Notes: generated by a model from the sequence alone, not told the origin. A stretch of 64,000 nt of DNA from Dichotomicrobium sp964540795 (GCA_964540795.1 CAZINX010000004.1:123005-187004); one strand, 5' to 3'. Counted from the stretch's first letter, positions 1 to 9,889 are shown. Made by a program: numbers and translations.

Positions 1-2
1 TC

Positions 3-179
3 GAGGATCTACTGGACCCGGTCGATCGGGACGCGCTTCTCGCAGCCTTCCCGCAGGCGCATCCGTGGCCTGAGCGCAACCTGTTTTTCGGGGGCGTCCA
101 TGCGGCTGCGCGACAGGCCGACGGGCTGCTGCAAGGTGCTGGCGATCCGCGCCGTGGTGGTGTATCGCTCACCGCGTGA
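3..179 (+). CDS. Gamma-glutamyltransferase, C-terminal fragment
   Basis: The frame open from the window edge encodes 58 residues ending in NLFFGGVHAAARQ then GAGDPRRGGVSLTA. The FGGVHAV...GAGDPRRGG pattern is the usual end of the small subunit of gamma-glutamyltranspeptidase family enzymes, which cleave the gamma-glutamyl bond of glutathione in the periplasm. The catalytic threonine and the rest of the protein lie outside the window. The stop codon overlaps the GTG of the next gene (GTGA), which suggests co-translation. The identification rests on a short tail and needs the upstream sequence. Confidence 0.72.
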   Translation, partial: EDLLDPVDRDALLAAFPQAHPWPERNLFFGGVHAAARQADGLLQGAGDPRRGGVSLTA

Positions 180-2035
180 GGGCTCCGGCGCAATCCCGCG
201 CCATTGTTCAGCGTAAGGACGCCATCGTGCAGGACCGCGCGCCAACAACCGCTCGCGCTGAGGACGCCGGCCGGCTCGCCCGCTTCGATGCGGCGGTCCG
301 CGACGGTATCGCCTGGCTTGCGGCGACGCGCTGGCGCGCGGCAAGCGCGCTGATCCTGCTGTGCCTGGCGCTGTACCTTCCCGGCTTCGTGGACATTCCG
401 GTCACCGATCGCGACGAAGGCCGCTTCGCCCAGGCCACGACGCAGATGCTGGAGACCGGCGACGTCATCGATATCCGCTTTCAGGACGAGCCGCGCTATC
501 AGAAGCCGGTCGGCATCTACTGGCTTCAGTCGATCAGCGCTTCGGTCTTCGGCGATCTCGACCAGCGTGAAATCTGGACTTATCGGGTACCCTCGCTGCT
601 CGGCGCCATCGTGGCGGTGCTCGCGCTTTGGTGGGCGGCCCGGCCGCTGTTTGGGCGCGAGGTGGCGCTGATCGCCGCGGCCCTGTTCGCGGCAGTCGTG
701 ACGATGAACCTGGAGGCGCGCATCGCCAAGTCGGACGGCGCGCTGATCGCAGCGATCGCGCTGGCGCAGGGCGCGCTGATGCGGCTTTATCTCGTCCGGC
801 AGCCGTTGCGCGATGCGGTCGGGCTGGCGGCGCTGTTCTGGATCAGCCTCGCGCTCGGCATCCTCATCAAGGGGCCGATTGCGCCCGCAGTCGCGGCCGT
901 CACGATCGTCGCGCTGATCGTCTTCGGCGGCGCGCGTGACTGGCTGCGCCGGCTCCATGCGCCCTGGGGCATCCCGCTGCTGCTGACCATCACGCTGCCC
1001 TGGTTCATAGCGATCGGCGTGATCTCGGAGGGCAAGTTCTACGCGCTCTCGCTCGGCAAGGACTTCGGCGCCAAGGTCGGTGGCGGGCAGAGCGTTCATT
1101 CGGCCCCGCCGGGATACTACTTCCTGCTGTTCTGGTGGACGTTCTGGCCGGCGGCGCTGGTGGCGACTGGCGGCGCGGCAATCTGGCTGTGGCGCAACCG
1201 GACGCTGCGCCGGGCGGCGTTCCTGCTGGCGTGGATTGTGCCGTACTGGCTCATCATCGAGGCGGTGCCGGTCAAGCTGCCGCACTACGCGCTGCCGATC
1301 TATCCGGCGATCGCGCTGGCCGCGGCCTGGGTGCTGCACACTCAGACGGCGCGCTTGGTCGTGCCGATGCGCACCTACAAGCAGGCGGCGGTGCTGTGGT
1401 TCTTCATCGGCGTGGTGCAGGTCGGCGTGTTCGCCGGGGCGCTGTGGCTGTTCGAGACGACGCCGAGCGTGCCTGCGGTCGTGCTGGCGGCGGTGTTCGC
1501 GGTGGCCGCGCCGCTGACCGCGCTGGCGATGTGGCGGCGGGCATTCTACGCCGGGCTGGCGCTGGCGCTCGTCAGCGCGGTCGCGGTCTATGCCGCGATC
1601 ATTGGCGAAGTGCTGCCGCGTCTGACCCCGCTCTGGAACAGCGAGCGGATTGCGTCGCTGCGCGCCGACCTCAAGCCTTGCTATGCCGGGCCGGTCGCGC
1701 TGTCGGGCTATCGCGAGCCGAGCGCGGTGTTCCATCTGGGCACCGAGACGCCGATGCTGGGCGGCGCGGCGGCGGCGCGCTGGCTGGGCGAAGAGACCGG
1801 GCGGCTCGCCGTCGTGACCAATGAGGAGCAGGCGGAATTTGACCGCGCGCTGCAGCAAAGCGGCGCGCAGGTCGCCGGCCCGGTCGCCTGTTTCACCGGC
1901 TTCAACATGAATGGCGGGGATGTGCTGCGCTTCCGGCTGTATGGCTCCGGCGAGGCGGCGGCGCGTTGCCCCGTCCCGCAGGAATACCGCTGCACCGGGC
2001 GCCCTGACCCGCGCTGGGTCGGTCTGCTGAAATGA
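176..2035 (+). CDS. GT39/ArnT-like membrane glycosyltransferase
   Basis: A 619-residue protein with about a dozen hydrophobic segments, typical of dolichyl-phosphate-mannose/ArnT-type glycosyltransferases that move a sugar from a polyprenyl-phosphate carrier onto an envelope acceptor at the outer face of the inner membrane. After the first membrane segment comes TDRDEGRFAQA (residues 77-87), the acidic loop holding the catalytic acid in this family, followed by YQKPVGIYWLQ. A soluble tail of about 100 residues follows the last membrane segment. The GTG start overlaps the upstream stop; a GTG about 17 codons downstream is an alternative. The sugar and acceptor cannot be read from the sequence; lipid A and glycan modification are both possible. 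Confidence 0.85.
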   Translation: MRAPAQSRAIVQRKDAIVQDRAPTTARAEDAGRLARFDAAVRDGIAWLAATRWRAASALILLCLALYLPGFVDIPVTDRDEGRFAQATTQMLETGDVIDIRFQDEPRYQKPVGIYWLQSISASVFGDLDQREIWTYRVPSLLGAIVAVLALWWAARPLFGREVALIAAALFAAVVTMNLEARIAKSDGALIAAIALAQGALMRLYLVRQPLRDAVGLAALFWISLALGILIKGPIAPAVAAVTIVALIVFGGARDWLRRLHAPWGIPLLLTITLPWFIAIGVISEGKFYALSLGKDFGAKVGGGQSVHSAPPGYYFLLFWWTFWPAALVATGGAAIWLWRNRTLRRAAFLLAWIVPYWLIIEAVPVKLPHYALPIYPAIALAAAWVLHTQTARLVVPMRTYKQAAVLWFFIGVVQVGVFAGALWLFETTPSVPAVVLAAVFAVAAPLTALAMWRRAFYAGLALALVSAVAVYAAIIGEVLPRLTPLWNSERIASLRADLKPCYAGPVALSGYREPSAVFHLGTETPMLGGAAAARWLGEETGRLAVVTNEEQAEFDRALQQSGAQVAGPVACFTGFNMNGGDVLRFRLYGSGEAAARCPVPQEYRCTGRPDPRWVGLLK

Positions 2036-2064
2036 CGGGCCGCAGAACAAGAATGGAGTGAGAT

Positions 2065-2499
2065 GTGAGCGAACTGACGTTGGACGCGGCGAAAACCATT
2101 ATCGAGACGGCCTTCGCCAAGGCCCGCGAACTGGGGCTGAATCCGCTGGCGGTGGCCGTGCTGGATTCGGGCGGGCATCTCAAGGCCTTTGAGCGGCAGG
2201 ACGGCGCGAGCTTCCTGCGCTTCAAGATCGCGTTCGGCAAGGCGCATGGCTCCATCGCGCTGGGCGCAGGCTCGCGCGCGCTGCACGCCCGGGCCGAGCA
2301 GCAGGCCTATTTCATCAATGCAGTGAATGCGCTGGCCGACGGCAACCTCGTGCCCGTCGCGGGCGGCGTCGTCATCCGCGATGCGCAGGGCAATGCGGTC
2401 GGCGCGGTGGGCGTGACGGGTGACACGTCGGAGAATGACGAAGCCTGCGCGCTCGCGGGCATCGAAGCCGCCGGTTTTCAGGCCGATACGGGCGCGTGA
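2065..2499 (+). CDS. GlcG/HbpS family heme-binding-like protein
   Basis: A 144-residue protein with the GlcG/HbpS fold signature: an N-terminal helix, then LAVAVLDSGGHLKAFERQDGA, and a glycine-rich C-terminal part VPVAGGVVIRDAQGNAVGAVGVTGDTSE. Members bind small ligands (haem in HbpS) or accompany glycolate and diol metabolism; their reaction is mostly unknown. The GTG start is preceded by a GGAG ribosome site (ATGGAGTGAGAT). It follows the glycosyltransferase by 29 bp, so it may share its transcript, but no functional link is evident. Confidence 0.85.
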   Translation: MSELTLDAAKTIIETAFAKARELGLNPLAVAVLDSGGHLKAFERQDGASFLRFKIAFGKAHGSIALGAGSRALHARAEQQAYFINAVNALADGNLVPVAGGVVIRDAQGNAVGAVGVTGDTSENDEACALAGIEAAGFQADTGA

Positions 2500-2513
2500 T
2501 TGATCTCGTGGCC

Positions 2514-2594
2514 GTCATTGCGAGGCCGTCAAGGCCGACGCAATCCAATAGCACGAGACAAGTGTCTGGATTGCGTCGCTGCGCTCGCAACGAC
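2514..2594. repeat. Intergenic palindromic repeat
   Basis: GTCATTGCGAGGCC...CGACGCAATCCAATA is followed by a near inverted copy TGTCTGGATTGCGTCGCTGCGCTCGCAACGAC. The 81-bp element forms one long imperfect hairpin between two convergent genes. Elements of this form (TCATTGCGAG...CTCGCAATGA) are dispersed in many alphaproteobacterial genomes; it could also act as a bidirectional terminator. Confidence 0.65.
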
Positions 2595-2627
2595 CCAGGC
2601 CATGTGGCATCGACCTGACCCCCTTTC

Positions 2628-3962
2628 CTAATTCGGCTTGTGCGTGCGCCAGTCGATCTCGTCCTCGCGCTCGTCGCGCAGGCTGCGATAGGGCAGGCCG
2701 AAGGACATCTTCGTGTCGCCCATTCGGCGTTTCATCTCGATCGTGCGGATCATCTCGCGGATGCGCGGCTGGATTTCGGTGCGCCAGCGGGTGCCGTTGA
2801 ACACGCCGTAATGGCCCACACCGGGCTGGACGTAGTGGTACTTCTCGTCCATCGGGATGTTGACGCACAGGTCGTGCGCCGCTTCGGTCTGGCCGAGGCC
2901 GCAGATGTCGTCGCGCTCGCCCTCGATGGTCAGCAGCGCGGTGTTGGTGATAGCGCCGCAGTCCACGCGCTGGCCGCGATGCACAAAGTGCCCATCGGGC
3001 AGGGAATGGCGCTGGAACACCTCCTCCACAGTCTGGAGGTAAAACTCCGCTGGCAGGTCCATGACCGCCATGTATTCTTCGTAGAACGCGCGGTGCTGGC
3101 GCACAGAGTCGCCGTCGCCCTTCACGAGGTTGTTGAACAGGTCGCGGTGCGCGTTGAGGTGCCTGTCCAGGTTCATGGTCATGAAGCCGGTAAGCTGGAT
3201 GAAGCCCGGATAGACCTCGCGCATGAAGCCGCGGTTCGGGAATGGCACCGTGGAGATGACGTTCGAGCGGAACCATGCGATCGAGCGTTGCTCCGCCAGA
3301 TTGTTGACGGCCGTCGGATTGCGGCGGGTGTCGATCGGGCCGCCCATAAGCGTGAGCGAGGTGGGCTGGCACGGATCGTCTTGCGCCGCCATCACCGCCG
3401 CGGCGATGAGCGCGGGCACCGCCGGCTGGCATACGCCGATGACGTGCGTGTTTGTGCCCACGAACTGGGTGAACTCTATGATGTAGTCGATGAAGTCGTT
3501 CAGATCGAAGGGCCCGTCCGAGACCGGCACCTCGCGCGCGTCGATCCAGTCGGTGATGAACACCTCGTGCTCGGGCAGCATGGCCTTCACCGTGCCGCGC
3601 AGCAACGTGGCGTAGTGCCCGGACATCGGCGCGATCAGTAGCACCTTGGGGTCATGCCGCTGGCCGATAACACTTTCATCCCGCGCAAAATGAATAAGAT
3701 TGCAGAAAGGCTTGCGGAGGATCACCTCTTCGCGGACAGGCACCGGCTGGCCATGAATCTTGGTTTCGTCGATGCCCCATTCCGGCTTGCCGTAGCGGCG
3801 GGTGACATCCTCGAAAACCTCGCAGGCCGCTGAGACGCTCTTCGCGAACGGCATTGCGGACCATGGGTTGAAGGGCGCGTCGATCTGGTGACGGAGGTTG
3901 CGGGCGCCGAAGCGCATCGGCGAGATGAAGGCGTGCATCAGCTCATAGGCATGATATTTCAT
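2628..3962 (-). CDS. phaZ: Intracellular polyhydroxyalkanoate depolymerase
   Basis: A 444-residue cytoplasmic protein matching PhaZ-type intracellular depolymerases, which mobilise stored PHB granules to 3-hydroxybutyrate. It carries HVIGVCQPAVP at residues 173-183, where Cys178 replaces the lipase-box serine, as in the Ralstonia PhaZa1 enzyme whose catalytic nucleophile is cysteine. The flanking WIDAREVPVSDGPFDLNDFIDY and C-terminal PGVGHYGVFNGTRWR (holding the catalytic histidine) are also typical. No signal peptide is visible. It is monocistronic, divergent from ffh across a 354-bp intergenic region. The patatin/GntP pair near 35-38 kb is a second hint of PHB metabolism. Confidence 0.93.
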   Translation of the reverse strand: MKYHAYELMHAFISPMRFGARNLRHQIDAPFNPWSAMPFAKSVSAACEVFEDVTRRYGKPEWGIDETKIHGQPVPVREEVILRKPFCNLIHFARDESVIGQRHDPKVLLIAPMSGHYATLLRGTVKAMLPEHEVFITDWIDAREVPVSDGPFDLNDFIDYIIEFTQFVGTNTHVIGVCQPAVPALIAAAVMAAQDDPCQPTSLTLMGGPIDTRRNPTAVNNLAEQRSIAWFRSNVISTVPFPNRGFMREVYPGFIQLTGFMTMNLDRHLNAHRDLFNNLVKGDGDSVRQHRAFYEEYMAVMDLPAEFYLQTVEEVFQRHSLPDGHFVHRGQRVDCGAITNTALLTIEGERDDICGLGQTEAAHDLCVNIPMDEKYHYVQPGVGHYGVFNGTRWRTEIQPRIREMIRTIEMKRRMGDTKMSFGLPYRSLRDEREDEIDWRTHKPN

Positions 3963-4316
3963 GGGCGCTCCTGATCCTGCGCGCGTCCGTCATTAACTTT
4001 TGTGAAAGTATGCTGGAGATTTTTCGGCGACGCAATACGACGTCTGTTGCAGCGCGGCAACAGCGTTAAGGGCCGCCTCCGCGTTCCGATCGGCGCGTCG
4101 CGTGCTTGACATTCAGGTCCGCTTGCCGGAAACATCTGCGGAAAATCTCGACAGAGAGTGCCGAAATCGTCCGGTCTCACATGGCAAAGCACGCCGGGAG
4201 GGGGCAGGATGACCATCCGCCAGCGCGTTGCGCCCGCGGATGCCATTTCGCTTTGTCTGAAGGATTGCGTGGCCCCATATGCGGTGAGGAACGCAGCACG
4301 TCTGACGGATACATGA
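3963..4316. other. 354-bp divergent intergenic region, phaZ/ffh
   Basis: This region must hold the promoters of both phaZ (leftward) and ffh (rightward). An alphaproteobacterial-type -35 CTTGAC lies at 4105-4110, but no good -10 follows at 16-18 bp. The 72-codon open frame running rightward through it has no ribosome site and no recognisable sequence. No RNA gene was recognised; in particular the GGAAGC tetraloop region expected of SRP RNA was not found. Confidence 0.5.
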
Positions 4317-5831
4317 ATGTTTGAAACGCTCTCCGATCGGCTTTCCGGCGTCTTTGATTCGCTGACCAAGCGCGGTTCGCTCAGCGAAAAGGACGTCAGC
4401 GCCGCGATGCGCGAGGTGCGCCGCGCGTTGCTGGAAGCCGACGTCGCGCTGGAGGTCGTGCGCGGCTTCACCGAGCGGGTGAAGGAAAAGGCGGTCGGCC
4501 AGGAGGTCGTGAAGTCAGTCACGCCCGGCCAGATGGTCGTGAAGATCGTCCATGACGAGCTGGTCGCCACGCTCGGCTCCGAGGCCGAGACCATCGACCT
4601 GAACGCGCCCGCGCCGGTGCCAATCATGCTGGTCGGCCTGCAAGGCTCGGGCAAGACAACCACGTGCGCCAAGATCGCCAAGCGCCTGAGCGACCGGGAA
4701 AACCGCAAGGTGCTGATGGCGTCGCTCGACACGCGCCGCCCGGCCGCGCAGGAGCAGCTCAAGGTGTTGGGCGAGCAGGCGGAGGTCGACACGCTGCCGA
4801 TCATCGAGGGTCAGTCGCCGACGCAAATCGCCAAGCGCGCGATGGAAGCCGGGCGGCTCGGCGGCTATGACGTCGTCATGCTCGACACCGCTGGCCGGCT
4901 CCATGTCGACGAAGCGCTAATGGCCGAGATGGCCGAAATCCGCGACATCGCGCAGCCGCACGAGACGCTGCTGGTCGCGGACGCGCTGACCGGCCAGGAC
5001 GCGGTGCACCTCGCGAAATCCTTCGATGAGCGCGTCGGCGTCTCCGGCATCGTCCTCACCCGCGTGGACGGCGACGGGCGCGGCGGCGCGGCGCTGTCAA
5101 TGCGCGCGGTCACCGGCAAGCCGATCAAGCTGATCGGTACGGGCGAAAAGCTCGACGGCCTCGAAAATTTCCACCCCGAGCGGATCGCCGGGCGCATTCT
5201 CGGCATGGGCGACGTGGTCAGCCTGGTCGAGCGCGCGGCTGAGACGATCGAGGCGGAACAGGCCGACCGCATGGCCGAGCGGATGCGCAAGGGCGCGTTC
5301 GACCTTGACGACCTGAACACACAGCTTGGCCAGATGCAAAAGCTCGGAGGCATGTCGAGCGTGCTTGGTATGCTGCCCGGCATCGGCAAGATGAAGAAGC
5401 AGATCGACGGGTCGGGCCTCGACGACGGCTTCATCAAGCGCCAGCGCGCGATCATCTCATCGATGACGCGGCATGAGCGGCGCGCCCCGAAGGTGCTGAA
5501 CGCCTCGCGCAAGAAGCGGATCGCCGCCGGCTCCGGCACCAGCGTGCAAGAGGTCAACAAGCTGCTGAAGATGCACCGGCAGATGGCCGACACAATGAAA
5601 AAGTTCGGCAAGAACAAGGGCATGCTGAGCCAACTCATGGGCGGCGGCCAGATGCCGGATATGCCGCCCGAGGCAATGGCCGAAGCACAGAAAATGGCGG
5701 CAAGCGGCCAGATGCCGGGCGGCTTCGGCGGCGCGCAGATGCCGGGCGGGCTGCCCGGTCTTGGCGGGATGCCCGGCGGCGGACGCAACAAGGTTTCCGC
5801 CACAAAAAAACGCCCGAAGCGCAAGCGATGA
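4317..5831 (+). CDS. ffh: Signal recognition particle protein Ffh
   Basis: A 504-residue SRP54 GTPase that binds 4.5S RNA and signal sequences of nascent membrane proteins and delivers ribosomes to FtsY. The N domain covers residues 1-95. The G domain follows with G1 GLQGSGKTTT (107-116), then DTRRPAAQEQL, DTAGRLHVDEALM, TRVDGDGRGGAALS and the closing GTGEKLDGLENFHPERIAGRILGMGD. The methionine-rich M domain occupies the C-terminal third and ends in a Gly/Met/Pro stretch and a basic tail KKRPKRKR. The ATG at 4317 is chosen over the ATG at 4313, which is stopped after two codons. First gene of ffh-rpsP-rimM. Confidence 0.98.
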   Translation: MFETLSDRLSGVFDSLTKRGSLSEKDVSAAMREVRRALLEADVALEVVRGFTERVKEKAVGQEVVKSVTPGQMVVKIVHDELVATLGSEAETIDLNAPAPVPIMLVGLQGSGKTTTCAKIAKRLSDRENRKVLMASLDTRRPAAQEQLKVLGEQAEVDTLPIIEGQSPTQIAKRAMEAGRLGGYDVVMLDTAGRLHVDEALMAEMAEIRDIAQPHETLLVADALTGQDAVHLAKSFDERVGVSGIVLTRVDGDGRGGAALSMRAVTGKPIKLIGTGEKLDGLENFHPERIAGRILGMGDVVSLVERAAETIEAEQADRMAERMRKGAFDLDDLNTQLGQMQKLGGMSSVLGMLPGIGKMKKQIDGSGLDDGFIKRQRAIISSMTRHERRAPKVLNASRKKRIAAGSGTSVQEVNKLLKMHRQMADTMKKFGKNKGMLSQLMGGGQMPDMPPEAMAEAQKMAASGQMPGGFGGAQMPGGLPGLGGMPGGGRNKVSATKKRPKRKR

Positions 5832-5882
5832 TGAGACGAGAGCAGTCATTCAACTGACGATGATCGAGGACGGACACAAAAG

Positions 5883-6269
5883 ATGGCACTGAAGATGAGA
5901 CTGGCCCGGGGCGGGGCGAAAAAGCGCCCGTTTTACCGTATCGTAGTGGCGGACAGCCGCGCGCCGCGCGATGGCCGCTTCATCGAGAAGCTCGGCTCGT
6001 ACAACCCCATGCTGCCGCGCGATCGCGAGGATCGCGTCGTCTTCGACGAGGAGCGTGTGAAATACTGGCTGGAAAAGGGCGTGCAGCCGACCGACCGCGT
6101 GCTGCGCTTCCTCGACGCCGCCGGCCTCGCCAAGCGCCCCGCCCGCAACAACCCGAAAAGGGCCGAGCCGGGCCAGAAGGCCAAGGAGCGCGAGCAGGAG
6201 CGCCGCGAGAAGGCCGAAGCCGCCCAGGCTGAAGCGGAAGCCCCCGCCGAAGAGGCCGCCGCGGAATAA
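5883..6269 (+). CDS. rpsP: 30S ribosomal protein S16
   Basis: A 128-residue S16 beginning MALKMRLARGGAKKRPFYRIVVADSR, with FIEKLGSYNPM and the conserved YWLEKGVQPTDRVLRFL. The core is about 85 residues; the remainder is an alanine/glutamate-rich extension (AEAAQAEAEAPAEEAAAE) common in alphaproteobacteria. S16 stabilises the 5' domain of 16S rRNA during 30S assembly. It lies 51 bp after ffh and 17 bp before rimM, in the conserved operon order. Confidence 0.98.
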   Translation: MALKMRLARGGAKKRPFYRIVVADSRAPRDGRFIEKLGSYNPMLPRDREDRVVFDEERVKYWLEKGVQPTDRVLRFLDAAGLAKRPARNNPKRAEPGQKAKEREQERREKAEAAQAEAEAPAEEAAAE

Positions 6270-6286
6270 CCGCCTGAGCAGCGCCC

Positions 6287-6799
6287 ATGTCGATAAGCGA
6301 GCGCGTGCGCGTCGGCCGAATCACCGCCGCTCACGGCGTTCGCGGCGAAGTGAAGATACGCTGCTTTACCGAAGCGCCGGAGGATGTGGGCGCCTATGGC
6401 CCGCTGTGCGATGCCCAGGGGCGCAGCTTCCGGCTTTTGGCGATCCGCCCGGCCAAGGGGCCGTTTGTCGTCGCGCGCATTGAAGGCGTGAACGACCGCA
6501 ATGCGGCCGAGCCGCTTGCTGGCCGCGACCTGTTTGTGCCGCGCGACCGGCTGCCTCCGGCGGAAGAAGACGAGTGGTATTACAGCGATCTCATCGGGCT
6601 GACGGCGGTTGATCCCGACGGGAACTGCCTCGGCCGGGTTATCGCCGTGCATGATTTCGGCGCGGGCGACCTGATCGAGATCGCGCCTCCCTCGGGCAAA
6701 GCTTTCATGGTCCCGTTTACCGCGCAGTGCGTGCCGGATATAAAACTTGCAGATGGGATAGTTACGGTAATCCCGCTGCGCGATGCCGACAAACTTTAG
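6287..6799 (+). CDS. rimM: 16S rRNA processing protein RimM
   Basis: A 170-residue ribosome maturation factor that binds S19 and helps assemble the 30S head. The N-terminal RimM domain shows VRVGRITAAHGVRGEVKIRC and the C-terminal PRC-barrel domain shows EWYYSDLIGLTAVDPDG, GRVIAVHDFGAGDLIEI and the closing MVPFTAQCVPDI. It sits 17 bp after rpsP. In most relatives trmD and rplS follow; here fumC begins 30 bp downstream instead. Confidence 0.96.
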   Translation: MSISERVRVGRITAAHGVRGEVKIRCFTEAPEDVGAYGPLCDAQGRSFRLLAIRPAKGPFVVARIEGVNDRNAAEPLAGRDLFVPRDRLPPAEEDEWYYSDLIGLTAVDPDGNCLGRVIAVHDFGAGDLIEIAPPSGKAFMVPFTAQCVPDIKLADGIVTVIPLRDADKL

Positions 6800-6829
6800 G
6801 CCGCGCGGCGGCAGCGAAAGGCAACCGAC

Positions 6830-8220
<1,391 letters not shown>

Positions 8221-8224
<4 letters not shown>

Positions 8225-8463
8225 CCGCCGTCGTTGGGAGCGCGCGCCCGCGCAAGCATTCGCTGAACATCGCCGGGCACCGCACCTCGATCTCTCTGGA
8301 GGATGCGTTCTGGTCGGCGCTGCGCGACATCGCTGAGGAGGAGCAGCGGCCGGTGGGTGACATCGTCGCCGAGATCGACGAGGCGCGCGGCGCGTCCGGC
8401 CTGTCCAGCGCCATCCGCGTCTATGTGTTGTCGCGCTACCGCGATCGCGCCTGCGCCGATTAG
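8221..8463 (+). CDS. Ribbon-helix-helix domain protein
   Basis: An 80-residue protein with KHSLNIAGHRTSISLEDAFWSALRDIAEEE at residues 10-39, the beta strand and first helix of the RHH_4-type ribbon-helix-helix family, and a C-terminal LSSAIRVYVLSRYRDR helix. Small RHH proteins usually bind DNA as dimers, but this subfamily has no assigned role. The start overlaps the fumC stop by four bases, so it is translationally coupled. fumC followed by a small RHH gene is a recurrent arrangement in Hyphomicrobiales. Confidence 0.85.
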
Positions 8464-8465
8464 GC

Positions 8466-8783
8466 TCAGGCCACGGCGTTCGCCTTCCAGTTCAGTGGCG
8501 GCACCTTGATCGTGCTGTCCTGCTGCGCCTCCCACCGATCGTACTGCATCTGGAGCGCCAGCCAGTAACGCGCGCCATTGCCAAACGCCTGCCCAAGCCG
8601 CTGCGCCATGTCGACAGACACGTCGCTCTTTTCGTTGATGAGCCGCGACAGCGTCTGCCGCTTCACGCCGAGATGCACGGCAAGTTCCGAGACGTTCAAT
8701 TCGAGCGCCGGCAAGATATCCTCGCGCAAGTACTCACCCGGATGCGGCGGGCGGAACGCAAGCAGCTCGTTCTTGTCAGCCAT
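8466..8783 (-). CDS. HigA-type antitoxin / XRE family regulator
   Basis: A 105-residue HigA-like protein: RPPHPGEYLREDILPALELNVSELAVHLGVKRQTLSRLINEKSDVS is the helix-turn-helix of the HigA/VapI family, followed by MAQRLGQAFGNGARYWLALQMQYD. The ATG at 8783 is preceded by a strong GGAGGAC site and is preferred to an in-frame start 20 codons upstream that lies inside a palindromic repeat. Its expected partner toxin is reduced to a 13-codon tail overlapping this start. The antitoxin may survive as a stand-alone repressor. The last base lies 2 bp from the convergent RHH gene. Confidence 0.9.
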   Translation of the reverse strand: MADKNELLAFRPPHPGEYLREDILPALELNVSELAVHLGVKRQTLSRLINEKSDVSVDMAQRLGQAFGNGARYWLALQMQYDRWEAQQDSTIKVPPLNWKANAVA

Positions 8784-8817
8784 GATAGTCCTCCAAGTCG
8801 ACGTCGTAAGGACCGTC
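8776..8817 (-). pseudogene. Residual 3' end of a HigB/RelE-type toxin gene
   Basis: Just upstream of and overlapping higA, the other frame encodes DGPYDVDLEDYHG then stop. The ending DVDxxDYH is characteristic of HigB/RelE-family toxins, which normally overlap or abut higA. Upstream of these 13 codons the sequence changes abruptly into a GC-rich palindromic repeat with no toxin-like coding. The toxin is therefore inferred to be deleted, leaving only the segment that contains the higA ribosome site. Confidence 0.6.
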
Positions 8818-8941
8818 GTCATCCCGTGCGCGATGCGGCGCATTGTGCCGCTTCGCAGACACGGGTGCGCTTCCGACCAAGCCCGTCCCGATCCCGGGTT
8901 GGCAGCGCACCACTCGCGCGCTGCGCAGCACCCGGGATGAC
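8818..8941. repeat. Palindromic repeat GTCATCCCG...CGGGATGAC
   Basis: A 124-bp segment bounded by the inverted ends GTCATCCCG (8818-8826) and CGGGATGAC (8933-8941), with further internal GC-rich inverted segments. The ends match a class of dispersed intergenic palindromes of alphaproteobacteria. Its left end abuts the 13-codon toxin remnant exactly, so it is a candidate cause or by-product of the toxin deletion. Confidence 0.6.
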
Positions 8942-8995
8942 GGCGGCCACGAAAGTTATGCAGCGTATCGCCTGCGGCCAGTTCATGCGCCGCTG

Positions 8996-9889
8996 TCAGT
9001 GCGTGCGGCGGATGATGAAGTCTGCGGTCGTCGCCAGCATCTCGCCGCGCGCGCCGAACGGCTCCAGCGCGCGTACTGCCTCGCGCTCCAGTTCGCGCAG
9101 CCGCGCCTTCGCCGCCTCCAGCCCGAGCAGCGTCACGAGCGTCGCCTTGCCGGCGGCTTCGTCCTTGGCGGTCGCTTTGCCGAGCGTGGCGGCGTCGCCC
9201 TCGGCATCGAGCAGATCATCGGCAAGCTGGAACGCCCGCCCGATCGTCGCGCCGTAGCGGCTTAGCACGGCCATCTCGTCAGCGTTCGCGCCGCCGATGA
9301 TCCCCCCAGCCTCGCAAGCGAATCTCAGAAGCGCGCCGGTCTTCATGCCCTGCAGCCGCGCAATGTCGTCGGCGTCAAGCTCTTGCCCCGGCGCCATCAG
9401 GTCGAGCATCTGCCCGCCCGCCATGCCGCGCCAGCCCGCCGCCTGGGCCAGCCCCGCCGTCAGCCGCGCCCGCGCCGCAGGGTCGGAATGCGTGCTCTCC
9501 CGCGCCATGATCTCGAAGGCCAGCGTCAGCAGCGAATCGCCTGCGAGGATCGCGGTCGCATCGTCGAACGCCTTGTGCAACGTTGGCCGGCCGCGTCGCA
9601 GGTCATCGTCGTCCATCGCGGGCAAGTCGTCATGAATAAGCGAGTAGCAGTGCACACATTCCAGCGCCGCAGCCGCGTCGAGCGCGGCCTCCCGCTCCGC
9701 GCCGAAGACGCCTGCGCTCTCGATCATCAGATGCGGGCGAAGCCGCTTGCCGCCGCCAAGCGTGCCGTAACGCATCGCCTCGGCCAGCCGCTCCGGCGGC
9801 GCGAAGTCGCCGTCGCCCTCGCCGCTCAGCAGATCGTGGAGGCGGTCTTCGACAAGTCTTGCATTCGCCTCCAGACGCTCTTTAAACAT
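8996..9889 (-). CDS. ispA: Short-chain polyprenyl diphosphate synthase (FPP/GGPP type)
   Basis: A 297-residue trans-prenyltransferase that condenses IPP with allylic diphosphates, supplying quinone, carotenoid and undecaprenyl precursors. The first aspartate motif IHDDLPAMDDDDLRRGRPT has DDxxxxD at residues 87-93, the spacing of bacterial farnesyl diphosphate synthases, and the second motif FQLADDLLD ends with D224-D228. GGGKRLRPHL at 46-55 binds IPP. Chain length (C15 or C20) cannot be set from sequence alone. No xseB or dxs gene is adjacent, unlike the usual operon. Confidence 0.93.
   Translation of the reverse strand: MFKERLEANARLVEDRLHDLLSGEGDGDFAPPERLAEAMRYGTLGGGKRLRPHLMIESAGVFGAEREAALDAAAALECVHCYSLIHDDLPAMDDDDLRRGRPTLHKAFDDATAILAGDSLLTLAFEIMARESTHSDPAARARLTAGLAQAAGWRGMAGGQMLDLMAPGQELDADDIARLQGMKTGALLRFACEAGGIIGGANADEMAVLSRYGATIGRAFQLADDLLDAEGDAATLGKATAKDEAAGKATLVTLLGLEAAKARLRELEREAVRALEPFGARGEMLATTADFIIRRTH

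Noticed and set aside
2514..2594. Could the hairpin repeat be a CRISPR unit or transposon end?
   Set aside because: It occurs singly, with no spacer-repeat periodicity and no transposase; it fits a dispersed palindrome better.
2640..3641. A 333-codon open frame on the plus strand opposite phaZ
   Set aside because: It is the antisense shadow of a high-GC gene; the minus strand carries the clear PHB depolymerase motifs and the plus frame has Arg/Val/His-rich nonsense composition.
4106..4324. A 72-codon frame before ffh
   Set aside because: No ribosome site, overlaps the ffh start, and the peptide is unlike any family I know; treated as non-coding leader.
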